Shown: one piece after another, positions 58,186 through 64,000 of the stretch | Position numbering within the stretch: position 1 is the stretch's first letter | Layout of the letters: the number at the start of each line of letters is the position of its first letter | DNA from: Mannheimia granulomatis | Lineage (GTDB): Bacteria; Pseudomonadota; Gammaproteobacteria; Enterobacterales; Pasteurellaceae | Length of the DNA stretch: 64,000 bases | NCBI RefSeq assembly: GCF_013377255.1 | Contig: NZ_CP016614.1 | Coordinates: 2,240,501-2,304,500 of the forward strand | Direction: 5' to 3' | Translations under genes and position numbers: made by a program | The notes under the pieces: model-generated | Database searches by the model: none | What the model was told of the DNA's origin: nothing | Seen by the model: only the letters and a program-made list of their open reading frames with translations

Positions 58186-58824
58186 ATGAAAGCGACTAAT
58201 GAAATTAGACAAGAAATTGCCCCTCTATTTTCACCAATTATTGGACAATTTCGACTGAAAACGTATTTTTCCTACTATGCTGTTTTCAAGAATGATTTAA
58301 TGATCGCTCTATATCAGAACAATTCCATATACCTACGCATTGCAACTAAATATTCAGAGCTCATTTTTAATCATCCGGATACAAACCCGTTATCAGATAA
58401 TAAGATAGGGCTACAAAGCAATAAATTTTATAATCTTCCGGCTGATATTCTTGCCAATAATTCCCTCTTTACTGACTTAGTTATCTCAATTGTAGATGAG
58501 CTTAATCAGCTAAAACAAGAATGCCATAAAAAACGTGCAACTCAAATTAGAAGTTTACCTAATATGAATATCAAATTAGAAAGAATGCTCAAAAAAATCG
58601 GAATTCTTTCTATTCAAGACTTCATAGAGGCAGGATATATTAAAGTATTTATTAAGCTAGTTATACAAGGAATAGACGTAACTGAGGAGCTACTTTTTAA
58701 ATTAAACGGGGCTTTAAACCATCAATATATCTATACATTCACAGAACAGCAAAAACGAGAATTAATGCAAGAAGCAAATCAAGCCTTATATGAAGCAGGG
58801 CTACGTAAACGCTTCTCCTATTAA
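58186..58824 (+). CDS. sxy: Competence activator Sxy (TfoX)
   Basis: Sxy works with CRP at CRP-S sites to switch on DNA uptake and transformation genes. 212 residues, close to H. influenzae Sxy (217). The N-terminal TfoX domain covers roughly 15-100 (FRLKTYFSYYAVFKNDLMIALY) and the C-terminal TfoX domain about 120-205 (IRSLPNMNIKLERMLKKIGI, LLFKLNGALNHQYIYT). RBS AGGAGGCTCG is unusually strong. In H. influenzae a structured 5' leader restrains translation; here the leader is about 50 bases and its fold is untested. It diverges from the S10 operon. Confidence 0.93.
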   Translation: MKATNEIRQEIAPLFSPIIGQFRLKTYFSYYAVFKNDLMIALYQNNSIYLRIATKYSELIFNHPDTNPLSDNKIGLQSNKFYNLPADILANNSLFTDLVISIVDELNQLKQECHKKRATQIRSLPNMNIKLERMLKKIGILSIQDFIEAGYIKVFIKLVIQGIDVTEELLFKLNGALNHQYIYTFTEQQKRELMQEANQALYEAGLRKRFSY

Positions 58825-58831
58825 ACAATAA

Positions 58832-58847
58832 TGTGATCCAAATCATA
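58832..58847 (+). promoter_or_regulatory. Possible CRP site upstream of fumC
   Basis: TGTGA-TCCAAA-TCATA matches the CRP consensus at nine of ten bases, in the 155-base gap between sxy and fumC. A -10-like TATGCT (58902-58907) would put it at about -74. Low certainty. Confidence 0.35.
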
Positions 58848-58979
58848 AAACTGCCAAAAACTGGTGGGGAATTGCATTTCACAGTTCATTTCTTTTCCTT
58901 TTATGCTAGTATTTCCTTAATACCTCTAAATTACTAGAAGGTGTCAATTTTAAATTTCATTAAAATTTAGGAGTCAAGT

Positions 58980-60374
58980 ATGGAATACCGTATCGAAAAA
59001 GACACTATGGGTGAAGTGCAAGTCCCGGCTGATAAATATTGGGCAGCACAAACAGAACGTTCACGCAATAATTTCAAAATTGGTCCCGAAGCATCAATGC
59101 CTGCTGAAATTATCGAAGCCTTTGGTTATCTGAAAAAAGCGGCTGCTTACGCGAACCACGATCTCGGCGTACTAGCGGTCGAAAAACGCGATTTAATTGC
59201 AAAAGCCTGTGATGAAATTTTGGCGAATCAGCTCGATGATCAATTCCCTCTCGTTATTTGGCAAACAGGCTCCGGCACACAGTCAAATATGAATGTGAAC
59301 GAAGTCATCTCTAACCGTGCACACGTGCTTAATGGTGGCAAACTCGGAGAGAAGTCTATCATTCATCCTAACGATGATGTAAACAAATCCCAATCTTCTA
59401 ACGACACCTACCCAACCGCAATGCATATCGCAGCCTATAAAAAAGTAGTTGAACATACCCTGCCTTGCGTAAAACGCTTACAAAAAACCTTTGCGGAAAA
59501 AGCAGAAGCCTTTAAAGATGTGGTAAAAATCGGACGTACACATTTAATGGATGCTACTCCATTAACTTTAGGTCAGGAATTTTCTGCTTACGCAGCTCAA
59601 CTTTCATTCGGTATTAAAGCGTTAGAAAACACCCTACCTCATTTATCTGAACTCGCTTTAGGTGGTACGGCTGTAGGCACAGGCTTAAATACACCAAAAG
59701 GCTATGATGTCGTAGTCGCAGATTATATTGCCAAATTCACCGGCTTGCCTTTTGTGACCGCACAAAATAAATTTGAAGCCTTAGCAACTCACGATGCGAT
59801 TGTAGAAACCCACGGCGCCTTAAAACAAATCGCAGTTTCTTTATATAAAATTGCCAACGATATCCGCTTATTAGCCTCAGGCCCTCGTTCAGGTATCGGA
59901 GAAATCTTAATCCCTGAAAACGAGCCGGGTTCATCCATTATGCCGGGTAAAGTAAATCCAACCCAATGCGAAGCTCTCACAATGGTAACAGCACAAGTGC
60001 TAGGTAACGACACCACCATTTCTTTCGCCGGCACCCAAGGGCATTTCCAATTAAACGTATTCAAACCTGTTATGGCAGCTAACTTCTTACAATCCGCCCA
60101 ATTATTAGGGGATGCTTGCGTATCATTTGACGAACACTGCGCAGTGGGCATTGAGCCGAACTACCCTCGCATTAAGCAACAACTTGATAACTCATTAATG
60201 CTCGTTACCGCATTAAATACGCATATCGGCTATGAAAATGCAGCGAAAATTGCCAAAACTGCCCATAAAAACGGCACAACCTTAAAAGAAGAAGCAATTA
60301 ATCTCGGCTTAGTATCCGCTGAAGATTTTGATGCTTGGGTCCGCCCTGAAGATATGGTCGGTAGCTTAAAATAA
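58980..60374 (+). CDS. fumC: Fumarate hydratase class II
   Basis: The iron-free tetrameric fumarase that interconverts fumarate and malate. 464 residues. Signature GSSIMPGKVNP with the catalytic Ser loop, plus GSGTQSNMNVNEVI and RTHLMDATPLTLGQ with the active-site His. RBS TTTAGGAGTC. With DctPQM (C4-dicarboxylate import) it serves the reductive or oxidative dicarboxylic acid route. Confidence 0.97.
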   Translation: MEYRIEKDTMGEVQVPADKYWAAQTERSRNNFKIGPEASMPAEIIEAFGYLKKAAAYANHDLGVLAVEKRDLIAKACDEILANQLDDQFPLVIWQTGSGTQSNMNVNEVISNRAHVLNGGKLGEKSIIHPNDDVNKSQSSNDTYPTAMHIAAYKKVVEHTLPCVKRLQKTFAEKAEAFKDVVKIGRTHLMDATPLTLGQEFSAYAAQLSFGIKALENTLPHLSELALGGTAVGTGLNTPKGYDVVVADYIAKFTGLPFVTAQNKFEALATHDAIVETHGALKQIAVSLYKIANDIRLLASGPRSGIGEILIPENEPGSSIMPGKVNPTQCEALTMVTAQVLGNDTTISFAGTQGHFQLNVFKPVMAANFLQSAQLLGDACVSFDEHCAVGIEPNYPRIKQQLDNSLMLVTALNTHIGYENAAKIAKTAHKNGTTLKEEAINLGLVSAEDFDAWVRPEDMVGSLK

Positions 60375-60398
60375 ATTAAGCAAACTGTATTAACCGTT

Positions 60399-60448
60399 AC
60401 ACCTCAATCCTTGGGTATAACCCACAAAGGCTTGAGGTGTATTTTTTT
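60399..60448 (+). terminator. Intrinsic terminator of fumC
   Basis: ACACCTCAA (60399-60407) and TTGAGGTGT (60432-60440) enclose a smaller GGG-TATAA-CCC hairpin and are followed by ATTTTTTTA. Confidence 0.85.
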
Positions 60449-60506
60449 ATAGCGAGGGTTCTGATTTTGTTTTAGAATGGAATCCCTTTTTTAAATGGAA
60501 CAACCA

Positions 60507-60617
60507 ATGAAAAAACTACTTTTAGTGGCGTTAATCGCCATCTTAGGCTTAAGTGCGTGTGGCGTAAAAGGCCCACTTTACTTCCCTGAGTCAGCCCCTA
60601 AACACGAACAAAAATAA
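60507..60617 (+). CDS. lptM: LptM-like lipoprotein (YifL family)
   Basis: A 36-residue lipoprotein. The signal peptide MKKLLLVALIAILGLSAC ends in a lipobox LSAC; the Cys at residue 18 would be lipidated. The mature part begins CGVKGPLYFP, the near-invariant LptM/YifL motif. In E. coli LptM helps LptD fold at the Bam complex for lipopolysaccharide export. It lies upstream of lysA, as in E. coli and H. influenzae (lptM-lysA-dapF order). Confidence 0.93.
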   Translation: MKKLLLVALIAILGLSACGVKGPLYFPESAPKHEQK

Positions 60618-60622
60618 TGCTG

Positions 60623-60716
60623 ACAAGCGGTTGAATTTCACTAAAAATTTGCATAGATACGAGTTTGTAACAGCATCAGCTCATACGTAAAATTTTAGTA
60701 AAAATTGACCGCTTGT
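60623..60716. repeat. Uptake-signal pair between lptM and lysA
   Basis: ACAAGCGGT (60623-60631) and ACCGCTTGT (60708-60716) face each other 76 bases apart, with TTTGCAT near the first. The wider spacing makes a single hairpin less likely than in the other pairs. Confidence 0.65.
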
Positions 60717-60758
60717 TATTTTACTTTTCTTATAAAAATCAAAACACAACGGAATTAT

Positions 60759-62009
60759 ATGAACCATTTTGAATACAGAAACAATCAACTTTTTGCCGAA
60801 GAGGTGGTGATTTCAGAGATTATCAAACAGCACGGCACCCCGGCTTATATCTATTCTCGAGCAACCTTGGAACGCCATTGGCACGCTTTCAATAATGCCT
60901 TCGGCTCACACCCACATTTAGTTTGCTTCGCGGTAAAATCCAACTCAAACATTGCTTTATTAAATGTTATGGCTCGCCTCGGTTCAGGCTTTGATATTGT
61001 TTCTCAAGGGGAATTAGAACGTGTTTTAGCCGCAGGTGGTGACCCTGCTAAAATCGTTTTCTCCGGCGTGGCAAAATCCCATAGTGAAATCAAACGAGCA
61101 TTAGAAGTGGGGATCCGTTGTTTCAATATTGAGTCAATTCCGGAATTACACCGCATTAACGAAGTGGCCTCTCAGTTAGGCAAAATCGCCCCAATTTCTC
61201 TGCGTGTAAACCCAGACGTGGATGCTCATACCCACCCTTACATTTCAACCGGCTTGAAAGAAAACAAATTCGGCGTGAGCGTAACCCAAGCTCGCGAAGT
61301 TTACCGTTTAGCTAAAACCTTAACGAACGTGAAGATTACCGGAATGGATTGCCATATCGGCTCACAATTAACTGAATTGCAGCCCTTCTTAGATGCCACC
61401 GACCGTTTAAGCATCCTCATGGAACAGCTAAAAGAAGACGGTATCGAATTACATCATTTAGATTTAGGCGGAGGCTTGGGCGTACCTTATAATGGCGAAG
61501 AACCACCGCATCCAACCGAATACGCCAAAGCCTTACTTGAAAAATTAAAAGGCTACGAAAATTTGGAAATTATCATTGAGCCGGGGCGTGCGATCACCGC
61601 AAATGCCGGCATTTTGGTCACCAAAGTGGAATATATCAAACAAAGCGAGAATCGTAATTTTGCGATTGTCGATACCGGCATGAACGATATGATCCGTCCT
61701 GCACTTTATGAAGCCTATATGCAGATCATCGAAGTGGATAAAACCTTAAATCGTAAACAAGCCGTTTATGATGTGGTTGGCCCAATTTGCGAAACCTCAG
61801 ACTTTTTAGGTAAAGCAAGAGAATTAGCCGTTGCCGAAGGGGATTTAATCGCTATGCGTTCTGCCGGCGCTTACGGTGCTGCAATGTCTTCCACCTACAA
61901 CTCTCGCCCGCAAGCAGCAGAAATTATGGTTGATGGAGACCAAGCACACCTCATTAAAGCCCGTGCGAATTTTGCCGATTTATGGCGTTTAGAAAAATTA
62001 TTACCTTAA
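60759..62009 (+). CDS. lysA: Diaminopimelate decarboxylase
   Basis: LysA, a PLP fold III enzyme, makes L-lysine from meso-diaminopimelate. 416 residues. The PLP lysine is in CFAVKSNSNIALL; phosphate is held by the GGGLGVPY and EPGRAITANAG segments; the dimer partner's Cys is in VGPICETSDFLG. ATG 60759 (after CGGAATTAT) gives the H. influenzae length; the upstream extension overlaps an uptake signal. With dapD it marks the lysine/DAP pathway. Confidence 0.96.
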   Translation: MNHFEYRNNQLFAEEVVISEIIKQHGTPAYIYSRATLERHWHAFNNAFGSHPHLVCFAVKSNSNIALLNVMARLGSGFDIVSQGELERVLAAGGDPAKIVFSGVAKSHSEIKRALEVGIRCFNIESIPELHRINEVASQLGKIAPISLRVNPDVDAHTHPYISTGLKENKFGVSVTQAREVYRLAKTLTNVKITGMDCHIGSQLTELQPFLDATDRLSILMEQLKEDGIELHHLDLGGGLGVPYNGEEPPHPTEYAKALLEKLKGYENLEIIIEPGRAITANAGILVTKVEYIKQSENRNFAIVDTGMNDMIRPALYEAYMQIIEVDKTLNRKQAVYDVVGPICETSDFLGKARELAVAEGDLIAMRSAGAYGAAMSSTYNSRPQAAEIMVDGDQAHLIKARANFADLWRLEKLLP

Positions 62010-62025
62010 AATAGAGGAAATCAGA

Positions 62026-62655
62026 ATGAAATTATATGGTTTAGTTGGAGCTTGTTCCTTTGTGCCACACGTGGCATTAGAGTGGATTAAAGCTCAAACC
62101 CAGCAAGATTATGAATTCCAAGCAGTCAGCCGTGAATTTATTAAATCAGCCGAATATTTAGCACTTAACCCTCGTGGTGCTGTGCCGTTATTGGTAGATG
62201 GCGATTTAGCCCTTTCCCAAAATCAGGCAATTTTGCACTATTTGGACGAACTCTACCCAGACGCCAAATTATTCGGTAGCAAAACGGCAAGAGATAAAGC
62301 AAAAGCGGCACGCTGGTTATCATTCTTTAACGCAGATGTACACAAGTCTTTCGTGCCATTATTCCGTTTGCCAAGCTATGCCGAAGGAAATGAAGAACTC
62401 ACTCAAACCATTCGCAAGCAAGCAGCCGAACAAATTCTGGAACAATTAGCTACTGCGAATGAATATTTAGAAAGCCATATTTTCTTTGGTGAAACAATTT
62501 CGGTTGCGGATGTGTACCTTTACATTATGCTAAATTGGTGCCGCCGATTAGGCTTAGATTTTTCACACCTCGAACAGCTATCTAACTTTATGCAACGTGT
62601 TGAAGCGGATAAAGGCGTAGATAACGCACGTGAGCAAGAAGGCTTAAAAGGCTAA
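62026..62655 (+). CDS. Glutathione S-transferase family protein
   Basis: A 209-residue GST of the beta class (GstA-like). N-terminal domain begins MKLYGLVGACSFVPHVALEW with the Cys typical of the class at residue 10, then NPRGAVPLLVDGD and LSQNQAILHYLDE for glutathione. The C-terminal domain has ISVADVYLYIMLNWCRRLGL. Sixteen bases after lysA, so probably co-transcribed. Detoxification role inferred. Confidence 0.9.
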   Translation: MKLYGLVGACSFVPHVALEWIKAQTQQDYEFQAVSREFIKSAEYLALNPRGAVPLLVDGDLALSQNQAILHYLDELYPDAKLFGSKTARDKAKAARWLSFFNADVHKSFVPLFRLPSYAEGNEELTQTIRKQAAEQILEQLATANEYLESHIFFGETISVADVYLYIMLNWCRRLGLDFSHLEQLSNFMQRVEADKGVDNAREQEGLKG

Positions 62656-62674
62656 TTTACGAGATTAATCATTT

Positions 62675-62716
62675 AAGACGATAGATTTATGCTAAAATCT
62701 ATCGTCTTTTATTTTT
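62675..62716 (+). terminator. Intrinsic terminator before tldD
   Basis: AAGACGATAGATTT pairs perfectly with AAATCTATCGTCTT (62675-62688, 62695-62708) over 6 bases, followed by TTATTTTT. Confidence 0.87.
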
Positions 62717-62726
62717 AGGAATCACA

Positions 62727-64000
62727 ATGTTAAATACCGTTTCAGACAGCCTACTTGCCCCGAGTGGCATTGAACTTTCTCATTTAAGCCAAGTGCTCGA
62801 TCACTTCTCAGGACGTAATATTGATTATGCCGATCTCTACTTCCAACTCAGCCAAGACGAAAGCTGGTCATTGGAAGACAGCATTATCAAAGAAGGCGGA
62901 TTTTATATCGACCAAGGCTTCGGTGTACGTGCCGTGTCCGGCGAAAAAACCGGCTTTGCTTATGCCGACCAAATCACCCTTAAACAATTAGAACAATGTG
63001 CGGCAGCTGCTCGCTCTATCAGCCCAACAAGCGGTCAATTATCGGTAAAAAATTTCAAAAAAACGACCGCTTGTGCACGCTATCCAGCTATCAATCCGCT
63101 AGATTCTATCAGCCGTGAACAAAAAGTGGAGCTACTGCACCTAGTGGATAAAACCGCCCGAGCGGAAGACCCTCGTGTGATTCAAGTAAACGCTAATTTA
63201 TCCGCTGTGTATGAAGAAATGTTAGTTGCAGCCACAGATGGCACGCTTGCCGCAGATATTCGCCCTTTAGTGCGTTTATCTATCTCCGTTTTAGTGGAAC
63301 AGAACGGAAAACGCGAACGCGGCTCATCAGGAGCGGGCGGACGCTTCGGCTTAATATGGTTTTTAGAGCCGAACGAAACCGGCTTGAGCCGTGCCGAATA
63401 CTTAGCCAAAGAAGCCGTCAGACAAGCTCTGGTTAATCTCAACGCGATTCCTTCCCCGGCAGGCACATTACCGATTGTTCTCGGAGCCGGTTGGCCGGGT
63501 ATTTTACTGCACGAGGCAGTTGGGCATGGTTTGGAAGGTGATTTCAACCGCAAAGAAAGCTCACTCTTTACAGGACGAATTGGTGAGCTAGTCACTTCAC
63601 CTCTTTGCACCATTGTTGATGACGGCACCGTACTAAATATGCGAGGTTCGATTACAGTCGATGACGAAGGCGTTCCCTCACAACGCAACGTGTTAATTGA
63701 AAACGGGATTCTCAAAGGCTATATGCAAGACAAACTAAACGCCCGTTTAATGGGCGTTGAACCAACCGGCAACGGCAGACGCGAATCTTACGCTCATCTC
63801 CCAATGCCACGTATGACCAACACCTACTTAACCGAAGGTAATCACGAATTTGAGGAGATGATTGAATCGGTCGAATACGGCTTATATGCCCCACATTTCA
63901 GTGGTGGACAGGTCGATATTACCTCAGGGAAATTCGTATTCTCAACCGCAGAGGCCTACTTAATTGAAAAAGGCAAAATCACAAAACCGGCAACGGGAGC
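62727..64000 (+). CDS. tldD: Metalloprotease TldD (C-terminus beyond window)
   Basis: TldD pairs with TldE (PmbA) to form a zinc protease that cleaves unfolded peptides and matures some microcins and CcdA. The first 424 residues are here; the frame is still open at 64000. The catalytic zinc motif HEAVGHGLEGDFNRK is visible at about residue 260. The N-terminal part and DGTLAADIRPLVRLS match the family. ATG 62727 follows TAGGAATCA. An inverted uptake-signal pair (63027-63074) lies inside the coding sequence and encodes a loop (residues about 101-116) that differs from E. coli. Confidence 0.94.
   Translation, partial: MLNTVSDSLLAPSGIELSHLSQVLDHFSGRNIDYADLYFQLSQDESWSLEDSIIKEGGFYIDQGFGVRAVSGEKTGFAYADQITLKQLEQCAAAARSISPTSGQLSVKNFKKTTACARYPAINPLDSISREQKVELLHLVDKTARAEDPRVIQVNANLSAVYEEMLVAATDGTLAADIRPLVRLSISVLVEQNGKRERGSSGAGGRFGLIWFLEPNETGLSRAEYLAKEAVRQALVNLNAIPSPAGTLPIVLGAGWPGILLHEAVGHGLEGDFNRKESSLFTGRIGELVTSPLCTIVDDGTVLNMRGSITVDDEGVPSQRNVLIENGILKGYMQDKLNARLMGVEPTGNGRRESYAHLPMPRMTNTYLTEGNHEFEEMIESVEYGLYAPHFSGGQVDITSGKFVFSTAEAYLIEKGKITKPATG
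63027..63074. repeat. Inverted uptake-signal pair inside the tldD coding region
   Basis: ACAAGCGGT (63027-63035) reads as Thr-Ser-Gly and ACCGCTTGT (63066-63074) as Thr-Ala-Cys in the tldD frame, with an A/T-rich spacer between. Most such pairs in this window are intergenic. Coding placement without disrupting the frame suggests it was accepted in a surface loop. Confidence 0.75.

Noticed and set aside
60618..60758. Lysine riboswitch before lysA
   Set aside because: The 141-base gap holds an uptake-signal pair and is too short and A/T-rich for the conserved multi-helix lysine aptamer.
63182..63894. Minus-strand open frames inside tldD
   Set aside because: They are shadows of the conserved tldD frame, with no family motifs or start signals.

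Overview
The window comes from the chromosome of a Pasteurellaceae bacterium. The proteins resemble Haemophilus/Actinobacillus/Mannheimia orthologues. The DNA is scattered with the 9-mer ACAAGCGGT or its complement, usually followed by an A/T run and TTTGCAAA. This is the DNA-uptake signal of the Apl-type clade (Actinobacillus pleuropneumoniae, Mannheimia, [Haemophilus] ducreyi), not the AAGTGCGGT signal of H. influenzae, so Mannheimia or a close Actinobacillus relative is the best guess; I cannot fix the species. Most of the window is core genome.

Layout. 1-500: end of an unidentified gene and two tandem identical tRNA-Ser(UGA) genes behind a strong promoter. 600-2300: ybaN, xerC and a small conserved gene. 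2400-5800: a YheO/DauR-like regulator, a serine/cysteine permease (CyuP/YhaO type) and a [4Fe-4S] cysteine desulfidase (CyuA/YhaM type) in one operon. 5850-10400 (minus): glyQ and glyS, separated by a GST, a glutaredoxin-like protein and a DUF559 nuclease-like protein. 10560-14260 (minus): mglBAC galactose ABC transporter with a CRP site. 14490-18120: yfcZ-like gene and the TRAP transporter dctPQM. 18300-22400: menD, menH and, convergent, comM. 22500-26850: histidine-rich protein, ubiF, a DUF937/OmpA fusion, ftsN. 26970-28380 (minus): rsmJ and a VanY-type peptidase. 28440-34280 (minus): a beta-glucoside operon (PTS EIIBCA, secreted hydrolase, 6-phospho-beta-glucosidase, BglG/LicT antiterminator) with a CRP site, promoter, RAT-like element and leader terminator. 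34440-40920: dapD, acetyltransferase, aroQ, a DXD glycosyltransferase, accB, accC, roxA, mazG-like. 41000-43000 (minus): rpsP-rimM-trmD-rplS. 43180-43770: azoR. 43950-57720 (minus): the alpha, spc and S10 ribosomal operons in canonical order, including rpmJ. 58180-64000: sxy, fumC, lptM, lysA, a GST-family gene and the start of tldD.

How the parts fit. The competence theme is notable: Sxy (the competence activator), ComM (the transformation branch-migration helicase) with a CRP-S-like site upstream, and many uptake sequences, some as inverted pairs at gene ends and one pair inside tldD. Carbon-source genes (mgl, bgl) carry CRP sites at textbook distances from recognisable -10 boxes. RoxA (the L16 arginine hydroxylase) and its substrate L16, with the target arginine at residue 81, are both encoded here.

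I did not find a clearly novel multi-gene system. The best candidates for new biology are: the cysteine operon run by an unusual regulator with a direct-repeat promoter; the secreted hydrolase built into the beta-glucoside operon; the two-repeat histidine-rich protein; the DUF937-OmpA fusion; the genes lodged between glyQ and glyS; and two palindromic GC-rich intergenic elements. No CRISPR array, prophage, insertion sequence or replication origin was seen.
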